Virus record (IMG/VR): IMGVR_UViG_3300024348_000042
Coordinates: 1 to 57,171 of that record
Reading direction: 5' to 3' (one strand)
DNA: 57,171 bases
From: a virus
The first letter of the stretch is position 1. The number at the start of each line of letters is the position of its first letter. The position numbers and the translations under genes are program-made. This document shows, one piece after another, positions 9,219 to 17,063 of this stretch. The notes under the pieces are model-generated. The model was not told the origin of the DNA, made no database searches, and worked only from the letters and a program-made list of their open reading frames with translations.

Positions 9219-9539
9219 CTATGCTTCTGCTCTTTGCCAATATAATGCTATATTGGAACCTGCTGTGAGTTGAACGGTTACTCGATGTTGCTTTGTTGGA
9301 ACATAAGGAATGAAGAATGCTGGTGTACCTTGAGCTCCAGATATTGAAGTATCAATATACTTTTTCATAGCTGCACTGTTATTCTCATCTTGTACGTATA
9401 TTCTAACAGAAATAACTTCGTTTGCTCCCATATTGTTTAGGAATAACCAACCTGCAAAATGTTTGTCTGCTGTTACATTCCATACAGTTTGTTCTGTTCC
9501 GTCAGTAGTTACATTACCGTTTGTGAAGGATAATACCAT
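9219..9539 (-). CDS. Small virion-type beta protein
   Basis: 106 residues, predicted all-beta, without Cys and with no catalytic motif (LSFTNGNVTTDGT start, HRVTVQLTAGS near the end). It is a monocistronic gene with its own T-rich terminator, suggesting strong separate expression, and sits next to other virion-like proteins. A head-decoration or tail-tube role is possible, but there is no direct evidence. Confidence 0.6.
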   Translation of the reverse strand: MVLSFTNGNVTTDGTEQTVWNVTADKHFAGWLFLNNMGANEVISVRIYVQDENNSAAMKKYIDTSISGAQGTPAFFIPYVPTKQHRVTVQLTAGSNIALYWQRAEA

Positions 9540-9576
9540 AATATATGTGAAAGATTAGAGTATTTAAGAATATTTT

Positions 9577-10161
9577 TTATCTATCTGGCTTCATTTCAAT
9601 ATGACCATCAGAATATAACATACATACGGACTTTACATTTTTATCCCCAATTGTTGATTGCCATCCAATTAGAAATATTGTCTCAAATGGTTGTTCAATT
9701 GAATATGGAACAACCTGTGGTTTTCTTTCTGCTCTGCCAGTTTCCTTTTCACGTTCTGCACGTAATTCATCATCCAACATTTCAGGTTCTCCAAGAACTG
9801 CAAGATACTGTCCTGTTTTCTTTAGCCGTCTTTTGAATAAAATTAATCTTTGCCAATCCTCAAGTTCTAAATGGAATATAGGAACTATCTCATCATGATA
9901 TGTCTTGAATGTCATTTCAACTGTATTTCCTCTTGAATTTTTAACACGAGTCTTAACTTCTTCCTTTAACAAGTCATCAATATCTTCAATCGGGTTTAGA
10001 ACATCAACATATTTTATTTTTGTTTGATCAATCTCTTTGAATAATGTTTCCTTTCCAGTTGTAGGATCTCTTTCCCAAACAACCTCTCCATCTGTATAAG
10101 TGATTCTCCATATTGCACTTTTAGTAAAGTTTTTTGCCACTAAGAATTGAACATACAACAA
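9577..10161 (-). CDS. Uncharacterised protein in the virion gene block
   Basis: 194 residues with mixed alpha/beta character: a beta-rich N-terminus (RITYTDGEVVW), a central helix with LELEDWQRLILFKRRL, and a C-terminal beta pair (IFLIGWQST...MLYSDGHIEM). No signal peptide and no recognised motif. It lies between two small virion-type genes. Function unknown. Confidence 0.65.
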   Translation of the reverse strand: MLYVQFLVAKNFTKSAIWRITYTDGEVVWERDPTTGKETLFKEIDQTKIKYVDVLNPIEDIDDLLKEEVKTRVKNSRGNTVEMTFKTYHDEIVPIFHLELEDWQRLILFKRRLKKTGQYLAVLGEPEMLDDELRAEREKETGRAERKPQVVPYSIEQPFETIFLIGWQSTIGDKNVKSVCMLYSDGHIEMKPDR

Positions 10162-10192
10162 TTATATAAACCTAATGTGGTCGGTTTCTAAG

Positions 10193-10212
10193 AAAATAAA
10201 AAAAATAAAAAA
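10193..10212 (-). terminator. T-rich terminator after the gene at 10236-10820
   Basis: Consecutive A-runs on the plus strand (AATAAA, AAAAATAAAA) give interrupted T-tracts on the minus-strand transcript a few bases past the stop codon. Confidence 0.55.
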
Positions 10213-10235
10213 TTAATTTTATCAGTTAAAGACTT

Positions 10236-10820
10236 CTAAATCTCATCGTATTGATAAGTCCAAGTTTCATCTGCCAAATTTCCGGGCCCAGCTGAGCTAG
10301 CTACGTTCATTTGACATACTAAATAATTGGTTGTCTCGTTAGTTGCGTTCATTAAACTACCTGCTTCACTAATCGTAATTGATTTAGGTGAACCAGATGT
10401 AAATGTGAAAGCATCTGTTTGTGCTGATACACCTGCGTGACTTGCTACCATTGCATTACCTGATGTACCAACTGTACCAGTTGCTACAACGTAACCAGCA
10501 TCCGAACCACTGTTCTTTGTTGGCATTTGATCTCCTACGTATGTAGTGATACCTGTACCGAATCCACCACCGTCAGTGTAGAATTTTACGTTATCGATTT
10601 GTGTAAAAGTTCCACCTGTTACTTTCAAATAGATTTGCTTCCAAAATGAATTGACTGCAGCTCCTGAAGGTATTGGTATTGGGTTTTGGTTATCAATAGT
10701 GCTATCGTCAGCAGTTTTGAATCTCAAATTTGGTGGCCCTAATGCACTAGTATCCTGTTCTGTTGCAGGACTTGTGTTAGATCCTCCGAAATCGAAGATT
10801 ACGGCTACTGTTGCTACCAT
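10236..10820 (-). CDS. Virion-type beta protein
   Basis: About 194 residues from the chosen start. The frame is open from 10838, but TATA box CTTTTATAC lies about 25 bp upstream of the ATG at 10820, so the leaderless start MVATVAVIFDFGG is preferred over an upstream MIIMI extension. The protein is Gly/Ser/Thr-rich and mostly beta, with no catalytic motif. It has its own promoter and terminator, like neighbouring virion-type genes. Capsid-associated or tail function is inferred only from context. Confidence 0.65.
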   Translation of the reverse strand: MVATVAVIFDFGGSNTSPATEQDTSALGPPNLRFKTADDSTIDNQNPIPIPSGAAVNSFWKQIYLKVTGGTFTQIDNVKFYTDGGGFGTGITTYVGDQMPTKNSGSDAGYVVATGTVGTSGNAMVASHAGVSAQTDAFTFTSGSPKSITISEAGSLMNATNETTNYLVCQMNVASSAGPGNLADETWTYQYDEI

Positions 10821-10890
10821 GATAATCATAATAATCATTAGTATAAAAGCATATTTGAAACTAAAAAAAATACATAATATTAGGTTTTGT

Positions 10891-10909
10891 AAAATAAAAA
10901 AAAATAAAA
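10891..10909 (-). terminator. T-rich terminator after the gene at 10923-11255
   Basis: The minus strand carries interrupted T-tracts (TTTTATTTTTTTTTATTTT type) just beyond the stop, close to the TATA box of the next gene. Confidence 0.55.
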
Positions 10910-10922
10910 TTTGTTAGTAATA

Positions 10923-11255
10923 CTAAAGTGCTAAGACTCTGAATTTTGTTGTAGTTGGTGCTGTAACTTTAACATTGGTTGCATCGTGAGCTCCTTCTAC
11001 AATATTTATATCGGCTCCACCAGTGTTGATTTGTGGAATTACGATAACCAATAATGGTGATCTTCCTAAACCATGTGCAATGTTTTGAAGGCTTCCTGTT
11101 CCAGTAACATCTGATGCTGATTTATAATAATCAACAGTTCTTCCTTCTACTGAATCATCTGCTAGTTTAGCTGCTACGATTGAACCGTCTGGTTTGGTTC
11201 CACCAACTTTTGGTACTAATGTATCACTACTATTTCTAGTCCATCTATTAGGCAT
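10923..11255 (-). CDS. Small virion-type protein
   Basis: 110 residues. It begins MPNRWTRNSSDTLVPK and ends with a beta-rich domain (SPLLVIVIPQINTGG, KFRVLAL). The middle (IVAAKLADDSVEGRTVDYY) resembles linker segments of virus fibre or capsid-associated proteins. It is monocistronic with a T-rich terminator. No recognised family. Confidence 0.6.
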   Translation of the reverse strand: MPNRWTRNSSDTLVPKVGGTKPDGSIVAAKLADDSVEGRTVDYYKSASDVTGTGSLQNIAHGLGRSPLLVIVIPQINTGGADINIVEGAHDATNVKVTAPTTTKFRVLAL

Positions 11256-11303
11256 ATCACTATTTCGGATTATTGGTATTTAAGAATATTTTAATAAAAA
11301 TGA

Positions 11304-11510
11304 CTAATCGTCTTGATATTCGCCTTTTACTTCACAAGAAGCACAGTCTGCATCAAAAAATTCTGGATGACAATCTTTTGCTTTTTTACCTGAATTACAA
11401 GCACATGGTAATTCCATATGTTTGTCCTCAAATGCAAACTCATCTTCGCTATAAAAGACATTATCACCACATTGGATGCAATGTTTGGTTCTGGTTTTTT
11501 GTTCTGACAT
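11304..11510 (-). CDS. SEC-C-like zinc motif protein
   Basis: 68 residues. The C-terminal half holds CACNSGKKAKDCH, the pattern of the SEC-C zinc motif (CxCxSGKKxKxCH). Two further Cys pairs are HCIQC near residue 11 and CASC near residue 59. The motif is known from SecA tails and many stand-alone proteins of unknown role. It starts directly next to an operator palindrome (11512-11527), so it belongs to the regulated set. Confidence 0.7.
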   Translation of the reverse strand: MSEQKTRTKHCIQCGDNVFYSEDEFAFEDKHMELPCACNSGKKAKDCHPEFFDADCASCEVKGEYQDD

Positions 11511-11511
11511 A

Positions 11512-11527
11512 TATTATGTAAGGTATA
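11512..11527 (-). promoter_or_regulatory. Operator palindrome of the SEC-C gene
   Basis: On the plus strand TATTATGTAAGGTATA lies between the start codon at 11510 and the TATA-like CTATAAATA at 11530-11538. It is one of the ~20 copies described in the findings. Confidence 0.7.
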
Positions 11528-11541
11528 TACACTATAAATAT

Positions 11542-12330
11542 CTATCTATTACTTGCAATTTTTAGCCATTTCAACCATCTCTTGACTCTGCTTTCTGAAA
11601 TGTTTCTGCTTCCATACTTTGCCTGTATTCTTGCAATATCTTCATCACTCAACCACTCTGCCATTATTCCATAGTTTGGAGACATTACGTTTCCTGATGT
11701 TTTACTATGTGGTAATCCTAATCCATGCAAAACTTCATGTGTGTAAACTTGATCAAGATCATATGTCTTTCCACCATATCCACTGTTTGATTCTGGATAA
11801 TGTTCTGGATCAATATAATGCATATCCAAAGTTTTACCTGATGTTGTCCAAAAGAAATCTTTGTTAATAACACATAATCCACGAAGTCTGTTTGAAGAAT
11901 TTGAAATTGGATAGTAATGATACATCAACGTACTTGCCTTTAATTCCTTTTCAGGGTCAGTTGCAACAGTTCTAAACTCAATTCTAAAATCAGCATATTC
12001 TCCATCTCTTGCCCTACGGAATTTTAAATTGGTTCTTAGTGAAATTCTTCTGTATGAATACTCTATTGATTTTAACACCTGTTTGTTTGTAATTTCCTCA
12101 TCTTCATTGAGAACTCTGTATGTATAATATTCTCCATTGAAAGGTTGGAATTTTCCGTATCTCTTATCTTCTTCAATAATTTCAGTCAAGTCAGTTGACT
12201 CTACTTGTGCAGATTCAAATTCAACAATATTGCTTTTTCTACTTTCCATATACGGATTATCTTCAACTGCTTTACAAACATGAAACTCGGTTTGCTCCCT
12301 TTCATTGAATACGGAATTTGGTCTACCCAT
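11542..12330 (-). CDS. Matrixin-type zinc metalloprotease
   Basis: 262 residues. At about residue 198 lies HEVLHGLGLPH, the HExxHxxGxxH zinc-binding motif of metzincins, followed by NVMSPNYG, a Met-turn typical of matrixins. The preceding SNSGYGGKTYDL and the following WLSDEDIARIQAKYG match the end of a matrixin catalytic domain. No signal peptide is visible. It overlaps the upstream gene by 8 bp. Possible roles are virion maturation, degradation of the proteinaceous S-layer on entry, or release. The family assignment is strong; the role is inferred. Confidence 0.88.
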   Translation of the reverse strand: MGRPNSVFNEREQTEFHVCKAVEDNPYMESRKSNIVEFESAQVESTDLTEIIEEDKRYGKFQPFNGEYYTYRVLNEDEEITNKQVLKSIEYSYRRISLRTNLKFRRARDGEYADFRIEFRTVATDPEKELKASTLMYHYYPISNSSNRLRGLCVINKDFFWTTSGKTLDMHYIDPEHYPESNSGYGGKTYDLDQVYTHEVLHGLGLPHSKTSGNVMSPNYGIMAEWLSDEDIARIQAKYGSRNISESRVKRWLKWLKIASNR

Positions 12331-12976
12331 GTAATTTCATTATCCTTGTATATTGTGTTTGTTCAGATTGTTCTTCTCCAGTACAAGTAATACTGATTAA
12401 ATATTCTCCTTTTTCCCAAAGTTGTATTGGTTGTTGATGAACAAAACCAGTTTCTCCCAAAGTAATTTCAATCTCTTTTTTGTCTTTTTCTTCAATAATT
12501 GATGAGGGTTTTAACTGCAATATATTTTTGGATTTTGGATCATATGGATTTTCCCTATCAAACTGTATATAGTTTCCAATACTAATATCTATATTTTTTA
12601 TCTCTTTGCTAAACCTTACTTTAATCTTATCACCTATCTTTGCAACTGCTGGAACTCCTTCCACAGTAATCCAAGGTTCATTATCAACTGAATGTTTAAT
12701 TTCTGGATTCTCAAACAACCTCTTTTTTTCTTTTTCAAATTCTGGTATATTACGTATCATTAAATTTGTAAATTCATAATTAATTGGTTCACCAAAATCT
12801 AAATGTGAATAATCTTGATTTTCCAATACTTTAGTTGAAGATTTAATTGTTGGATCTATCTTTGCATCGATTATACTTGTAATCTCTACAGTTTTGTTTG
12901 TCTTTGCATCTACTTTAGTAATTGTTGATTTTTCAATATCATCATACTTTGTTGTAAATTTCTTGGATTCTTCCAA
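12323..12976 (-). CDS. Uncharacterised protein coupled to the metalloprotease
   Basis: 217 residues. The N-terminal half is charged and probably flexible. The second half is beta-rich (AKIGDKIKVRFSKEI, GEYLISITCTGEE), resembling an Ig-like or beta-sandwich domain. It overlaps the protease gene by 8 bp, so it could be a partner, substrate or inhibitor of the protease. No known motif seen. Confidence 0.65.
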   Translation of the reverse strand: MEESKKFTTKYDDIEKSTITKVDAKTNKTVEITSIIDAKIDPTIKSSTKVLENQDYSHLDFGEPINYEFTNLMIRNIPEFEKEKKRLFENPEIKHSVDNEPWITVEGVPAVAKIGDKIKVRFSKEIKNIDISIGNYIQFDRENPYDPKSKNILQLKPSSIIEEKDKKEIEITLGETGFVHQQPIQLWEKGEYLISITCTGEEQSEQTQYTRIMKLHG

Positions 12977-13014
12977 TAAAAAGAATAGAAAATCCTAGTA
13001 TTTAATTGTTTATA

Positions 13015-13269
13015 CTAAGATGAATCTGGTTCGCCTTTAGATTTTCTAAAGTGGTACTGAACTACAAGTACAACGATAATTGTCATTGTGCTTAAAATTC
13101 CAGCTAGACTTTCAACACTATCAAGAATAACTCCCAATCTTGTTTCTCCTTCTGGAACCACTTCTTCAAGACCCATAAATAATGTAAATGACCACATTGC
13201 AACATATCCTAATATTATGATAAATGCCAAGATATTGTTAATGGTAATTCTATCTATTATGTTACTCAT
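13015..13269 (-). CDS. Holin-like two-TM membrane protein
   Basis: 84 residues with two hydrophobic segments (about 13-34 and 54-72), separated by an acidic loop (EEVVPEGETR), and a charged C-terminus (RKSKGEPDSS). Size and topology fit small phage holins. It lies next to a second membrane protein with a coiled coil. A lysis role is possible but unproven. Confidence 0.55.
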   Translation of the reverse strand: MSNIIDRITINNILAFIIILGYVAMWSFTLFMGLEEVVPEGETRLGVILDSVESLAGILSTMTIIVVLVVQYHFRKSKGEPDSS

Positions 13270-13295
13270 TAAATATTGACTAAATTACAAAGTAT

Positions 13296-13586
13296 TTAAC
13301 TGTTATCTGACTCATTTAATAACTCAGAGGCTATATTCTCTAAATTGGTTGTAAGATCTGGATGTTCTTTTGCCGTTTGTTCATCAAGTATTTTTGCCAT
13401 GATTAACACGGTTTTATTAAGTCTCCATATTGACTTGTGCAGTATATGAACAGATTTCTCCAACTCATGTAATCTTTTTTCCTCTACGTCTTTTTTTGCC
13501 CAACCCTTTTTGATTAAAGCCAACATCATTCCACTTACAACTGCAACAATCACACCAGATGTAATCATCATTATTTGTTCAGGCAT
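13296..13586 (-). CDS. Single-TM coiled-coil protein, holin-like
   Basis: 96 residues: an N-terminal membrane segment (ITSGVIVAVVSGMMLALI), a basic stop-transfer (KKGWAKKDVEEKR), then a helix with heptad repeats (LHELEKSVHILHKSI). TM plus coiled coil resembles membrane-associated lysis or spanin-like proteins. It pairs with the two-TM gene at 13015-13269. Confidence 0.55.
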   Translation of the reverse strand: MPEQIMMITSGVIVAVVSGMMLALIKKGWAKKDVEEKRLHELEKSVHILHKSIWRLNKTVLIMAKILDEQTAKEHPDLTTNLENIASELLNESDNS

Positions 13587-13641
13587 ATTGGATTTATATT
13601 ATTTAAAGGATAAAAACATATTATTTAAAGGATAAAACATA

Positions 13642-13833
13642 TTATGCACACTCTCCACAATATTCACATTCTTGTCTTTCGTTGAATTTGTGTTCACAAT
13701 CTTCATAACCTAGAAATTCGGTTTTTTCTGCAAAGCAGTCAACACACACGTACAATCTGGTTGTACTAATATCTCCCACAAAAGTCATTACTCCACCACA
13801 TTCGGTACAGTATCCATTTCCGTAATCGGACAT
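13642..13833 (-). CDS. Small zinc-ribbon protein
   Basis: 63 residues with CTEC at residues 8-11, CVDC, an isolated CEH, and a terminal CEYCGEC. This could form two treble-clef or ribbon sites. A TATA-like box lies within 30 bp upstream of the ATG. Function unknown. Confidence 0.7.
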   Translation of the reverse strand: MSDYGNGYCTECGGVMTFVGDISTTRLYVCVDCFAEKTEFLGYEDCEHKFNERQECEYCGECA

Positions 13834-13880
13834 AATGTGATTTTAAATCTTTTATATATTAGAATTAAAAATTAAAAATA

Positions 13881-14207
13881 CTAATAAACTATATCTTCTT
13901 CATTTAGAATCCAGTCATTTAACGCCCACCTAACACGCTTGATTAACTCATGTTCCTGTTCAACTTCCATTATAAGTGACTCATCCATAGGTCGTTTTTC
14001 AATTTTCCACAAGTCCAAACATATTGCGTTATGAAGTGATTCATGCAATACTGTATCCAAAATATCTTCAAATGACTCATGCAAATGTAATGTTATCCAT
14101 ACCTGTTTTGTTTGAATGTAAGTGACACCTTTTTCCTCTGAATCCTGCATATTGATAGTTCTAAAGTCGTAACTCCAATCGGAAATAGCCGACTCATGCT
14201 CATCCAT
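13881..14207 (-). CDS. Predicted HExxH metallopeptidase-like protein
   Basis: 108 residues. HESLHNAI (near 57) is an HExxH zinc motif in a predicted helix, followed about 25 residues later by MEVEQEHEL, which could supply a third ligand. The protein is small and acidic at the N-terminus. It resembles minimal zincin-like proteins of phages, but the exact family is not recognised. Catalytic activity is inferred from the motif alone. Confidence 0.6.
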   Translation of the reverse strand: MDEHESAISDWSYDFRTINMQDSEEKGVTYIQTKQVWITLHLHESFEDILDTVLHESLHNAICLDLWKIEKRPMDESLIMEVEQEHELIKRVRWALNDWILNEEDIVY

Positions 14208-14246
14208 ATATCTGTTATTTATCGGTAGATAATTAACATATTTGAC

Positions 14247-14468
14247 TTATAAGGGTACATTACCTACGGTAAATCTTTGTATTATTCTATGACCTTCAAT
14301 CATTCTTCTTATAGCCCTTCTTACTCCACCTTCATCAACATTGGGAAATTCCTTGTAAATATCAGACATTACACAATTTGGATTATCTCTCACAAATATG
14401 ACAATTGCATCCTGTACTGGTGTTACGGATTTGTTATTTCTTACAAATTCTTTAGGTGATTCTTTCAC
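14247..14468 (-). CDS. Small winged-helix DNA-binding protein
   Basis: 73 residues. A predicted winged helix spans about residues 17-65: VQDAIVIFVRDNPNCVMSD, a second helix, then EGGVRRAIRRMIEGH as a plausible recognition helix, then a short wing. A transcription-regulator role is inferred from the fold. The start is separated from the stop of the metallophosphoesterase gene by 25 bp. Confidence 0.6.
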   Translation of the reverse strand: MKESPKEFVRNNKSVTPVQDAIVIFVRDNPNCVMSDIYKEFPNVDEGGVRRAIRRMIEGHRIIQRFTVGNVPL

Positions 14469-14493
14469 GTATTGTTTGTTACGTCTTACTGTT

Positions 14494-15387
14494 TTAGATA
14501 TGTCCGTTCACCTTGTTATTATATGCATTAATGCTTATTGTTGCAGTTCCAATCGGCATTCCAATAACTTGGTTCTTTGTATCTCCATACCCACTTACTC
14601 CTTCTGTCATAAACTCACAGAAAGTACCTGTATTTGCTAAGTGAATATCTCGTTGCCAAATCTTACCTGTTTGGTGATCCATATCAATTACGTTTTCTGC
14701 CTTGTAGAATTTCTGATGCAAATGTCCACAGAAAAATATATCACAATAATTATTTTGTTTCATCTGCTTTAGCATTGTTTCTGGTTGCCCACCTCCAGAT
14801 CCATGCATTGCCATTATACTCCACTGTCCTAATATCTTTCCTTTGTATCTTACATCCAATGATATGTATGCCTTTGCTCCGAGAAAATCAAATCCATTTT
14901 GGAAACAGAAATTATTTTCAAGATAAGTCTTTGTGAGTTCTCTAATTTTATATTCGTGGTTTCCATGAAGTAGTCCGAAAACTTTTGGATTTTCTCCTTT
15001 CTTTCCTACAAATTTTGTTCTTTCAATTTTATCAAATTCTCCAGTCTTTATATTATAGATATTTTGTTTAAACTTTATTTCCTCACATCTGGTCAAATGT
15101 TTATCTATTAATGGTTGGGTTAGGTCTTGCCATCTTTGCCTTTGTGCATCTATATCATGAAGTACAACTGCATCAGGATTGTATCGTTTGTCATAAATGT
15201 TAATTGCATCTAATTGATCACCCATAAACATTGTATATCTGTTGTCATCTTTTGTTATATCCTTGATTCTGGACTTGTATGATTCTTCATTAAATCCAAC
15301 GTGTCCAGTATGAATATCTCCAAGTGGCTCAATATGAATCGTATCATCTTTCTTTTGTAAGTTTATGATCACTTTTTTGCTAAACAT
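14494..15387 (-). CDS. Metallophosphoesterase (calcineurin-like)
   Basis: 297 residues with all five signature blocks of the calcineurin-like superfamily: GDIHTG near 23, GDQLDA near 55, GNHEY near 143, an isolated H in MAMHGSG, and GHLH near 221. It should bind two metal ions and hydrolyse phosphomonoesters or diesters. In viruses such enzymes act on nucleic acids or nucleotides, but the substrate cannot be inferred here. Family assignment is strong. Confidence 0.88.
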   Translation of the reverse strand: MFSKKVIINLQKKDDTIHIEPLGDIHTGHVGFNEESYKSRIKDITKDDNRYTMFMGDQLDAINIYDKRYNPDAVVLHDIDAQRQRWQDLTQPLIDKHLTRCEEIKFKQNIYNIKTGEFDKIERTKFVGKKGENPKVFGLLHGNHEYKIRELTKTYLENNFCFQNGFDFLGAKAYISLDVRYKGKILGQWSIMAMHGSGGGQPETMLKQMKQNNYCDIFFCGHLHQKFYKAENVIDMDHQTGKIWQRDIHLANTGTFCEFMTEGVSGYGDTKNQVIGMPIGTATISINAYNNKVNGHI

Positions 15388-15472
15388 ATGCTCATTTAAT
15401 CATATGGTTTATGATATTTAACTGTTTATGATTGACATATATGACTTTCTAATAAAAAAAACCATGAAAATA

Positions 15473-15583
15473 CTAAGCCAATAGCATTTTCTTTGGTGTT
15501 ATACACTTTTCACACAATGGCGTTGTGTTTACATCTTCGTATATCTCATTGCATTTCAAACAAACTTCATAATCATATTCCAT
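15473..15583 (-). CDS. Tiny zinc-ribbon protein
   Basis: 36 residues with CLKC and CEKC 16 residues apart, a minimal zinc ribbon. It lies alone between the metallophosphoesterase and the HTH_45 regulator. Function unknown. Confidence 0.6.
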   Translation of the reverse strand: MEYDYEVCLKCNEIYEDVNTTPLCEKCITPKKMLLA

Positions 15584-15626
15584 GTATTATATAACGTTGT
15601 CGTTCCTTATTAATATAATGGATAAA

Positions 15627-15905
15627 TTATAAATCCAAACCAAATGTTTCAGTCATTTGTAAAAATTTCTGATATTCTTGCAAATACATTCTTCCTTTTT
15701 CAGTAATTACGAAAGTATTCTTTCCATCGTATTCTATTGTATTGATTAATCCACTTCCTGTCAACTTTGACATAAATTTTCCAAGTCTTGTATAGGAAAG
15801 ATTGCTTGTTTGCATTAATCTTGTAACTGGAATACCTTCCATTCCTACTTCTTTCGTTGCAGATAAAATGGATTCAACTATTTGCTGATTATTCCTATAC
15901 TTCAT
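15627..15905 (-). CDS. HTH_45-type winged-helix regulator
   Basis: 92 residues from the start MKYRNNQQIVESIL at 15905. The frame is open 19 codons further, but TATA box TTTATAAG about 25 bp upstream supports a leaderless start here. The pattern KYRNxxxIVxxIL...G..VTxLMxxxNLSYxxLxKFxxxLxxxGLI is characteristic of the small winged-helix proteins abundant in Thaumarchaeota. An operator palindrome (15909-15922) lies between TATA box and start, suggesting autoregulation. It is the best candidate in the window for the regulator of the palindrome regulon, but that is inference. Confidence 0.82.
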   Translation of the reverse strand: MKYRNNQQIVESILSATKEVGMEGIPVTRLMQTSNLSYTRLGKFMSKLTGSGLINTIEYDGKNTFVITEKGRMYLQEYQKFLQMTETFGLDL

Positions 15906-15908
15906 GCC

Positions 15909-15922
15909 TACCATAGATAATA
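15909..15922 (-). promoter_or_regulatory. Operator palindrome of the HTH_45 gene
   Basis: TACCATAGATAATA on the plus strand directly precedes the start at 15905, with the TATA box (CTTATAAAG) at 15927-15935. The regulator gene carries the element of its presumed regulon. Confidence 0.72.
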
Positions 15923-15965
15923 GCGACTTATAAAGGTTTAAAAAAAAGAAAAAAAGATTCACTGA

Positions 15966-16385
15966 CTAAAAGTCAGGATCTGATTCAAATGCTAAGCACC
16001 AATATGGATTTCCAGTTTTTTGACTTTCCCTCTTAAGTGCTTTTAATGGGCCTAATCTGGCTCCACTGTTTAAACCTTCAATTGCGTTTGGAATTCTCTC
16101 AACCTGTTGATAGATTGTTGCTGTTACAAAGAAATTATCGATAGGTACTTTACCTTCGTCTTTGTATTCCAGTTCAATTGGTGTTTCTACCTTAATTGTA
16201 TAGTAGTCAGTCTTTCCATCTTCTCCAATCTGCTCTGCTCGTGTATATTGAGTTGGTTGTCCTCTATTGTGGTTTAGACCAGTAATATAGAATGGTTTAT
16301 CTCCTAACTTTGCAATACCGAGAGATTTAGATTTCTCTAGTGTTGGTGCTTGTGCTGGATTTATTGTTTTTACGTTTTCGTTCAT
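15966..16385 (-). CDS. Uncharacterised protein with strong Shine-Dalgarno
   Basis: 139 residues, mixed beta, ending in an acidic Phe-terminated tail (FESDPDF). That tail resembles single-stranded DNA-binding proteins, but no OB-fold signature is certain. Unlike its mostly leaderless neighbours it has a near-perfect Shine-Dalgarno, suggesting high expression. An ssDNA-binding or recombination-accessory role is speculative. Confidence 0.6.
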   Translation of the reverse strand: MNENVKTINPAQAPTLEKSKSLGIAKLGDKPFYITGLNHNRGQPTQYTRAEQIGEDGKTDYYTIKVETPIELEYKDEGKVPIDNFFVTATIYQQVERIPNAIEGLNSGARLGPLKALKRESQKTGNPYWCLAFESDPDF

Positions 16386-16396
16386 TTTTGTTCATT

Positions 16397-16404
16397 CACC
16401 TCCT
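16397..16404 (-). promoter_or_regulatory. Strong Shine-Dalgarno of the gene at 15966-16385
   Basis: The minus strand reads AGGAGGTG 11 nt upstream of the ATG. Most genes in this window are leaderless or overlap their neighbours, so this unusually strong site marks high translation. Confidence 0.75.
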
Positions 16405-16449
16405 TTGGAAGTATGATATGTAATATATTATGTCATATTTAATTGTTTT

Positions 16450-16581
16450 CTAACGATACTCATTCTGAATTTTTCCACATTCAGTACACCAGTTTAACTC
16501 ATGACCTTCATCTGTTATAGTCTTAACATTTAGAGATAATATACGACCAAATGATCCACAAAATCTACAAAGTTTTCCCAT
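16450..16581 (-). CDS. Tiny zinc-ribbon protein
   Basis: 43 residues with CRFC at 5-8 and CTEC at 32-35, separated by a beta-like segment (ILSLNVKTIT). A classical two-knuckle zinc ribbon. Function unknown. Confidence 0.68.
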   Translation of the reverse strand: MGKLCRFCGSFGRILSLNVKTITDEGHELNWCTECGKIQNEYR

Positions 16582-16628
16582 ACTTATATCATAAATTTAC
16601 TATTATTTAATTCTATTTTATATTATAT

Positions 16629-16676
16629 TGACGTAGCTAACGTCAATACAACGTTGATACAACGTAGCTAACGTTT
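16629..16676. repeat. Inverted-pair element, copy 1
   Basis: Two ACGTAGCTAACGT units (16631-16643 and 16662-16674) spaced 31 bp, with palindrome CAACGTTG (16649-16656) between them. The reverse complement of almost the whole ~48 bp recurs at 53375-53422 with identical spacing. It lies between two zinc-ribbon genes. Origin, partition or recombination site is possible. Confidence 0.8.
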
Positions 16677-16679
16677 GAT

Positions 16680-16784
16680 TTAATATTTTGGATTGAAACC
16701 ACATTCTGGACATGGGTAAGAAGTTATCATTTGTTGACATCTCTTACATTTCTTAGAATTATTTAACCAGTTAATCCATGACAT
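16680..16784 (-). CDS. Tiny zinc-ribbon protein next to the inverted-pair element
   Basis: 34 residues with CKRC (13-16) and CPEC (25-28). Trp-rich N-terminus (MSWINWLNN). Its stop codon lies 4 bp from the inverted-pair element. Function unknown. Confidence 0.62.
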   Translation of the reverse strand: MSWINWLNNSKKCKRCQQMITSYPCPECGFNPKY

Positions 16785-16804
16785 GACTTTGATAATATAA
16801 CATA

Positions 16805-16891
16805 CTACATAAATTTTTTACATATTTTACAGTAATCTTTTTCTTTTTTAGTAAGTGGTATTCCACATTGGGTGCATTTTTTATTCGCCAC
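16805..16891 (-). CDS. Tiny zinc-ribbon protein with GTG start
   Basis: 28 residues: CTQC and CKIC with a Lys-rich spacer. The GTG start lies 8 nt inside the upstream gene's last codons, implying translational coupling. No ATG is available in this frame. Confidence 0.55.
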   Translation of the reverse strand: MANKKCTQCGIPLTKKEKDYCKICKKFM

Positions 16892-17036
16892 TTTCTATCA
16901 ACCACCGTTCAAGTTTCTTCATAAGCATAATATCTTCTGGAGAACATTTTTTATTATCTTGAAAATCCTCGAATCCATGATAAAACCAATTATACATTCT
17001 TTTAACATTGTCTATATCAAAAGATAACTCAGACAT
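16881..17036 (-). CDS. Small acidic helical protein
   Basis: 51 residues, probably all-helical (DIDNVKRMYNWFYHGFEDF, then EDIMLMKKLERWLIES). Single Cys, no zinc motif. Overlaps the zinc-ribbon gene at 16805-16891 by 11 bp. Function unknown. Confidence 0.6.
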   Translation of the reverse strand: MSELSFDIDNVKRMYNWFYHGFEDFQDNKKCSPEDIMLMKKLERWLIESGE

Positions 17037-17063
17037 TATTTCATTTTATTTAAATAGTACGTA

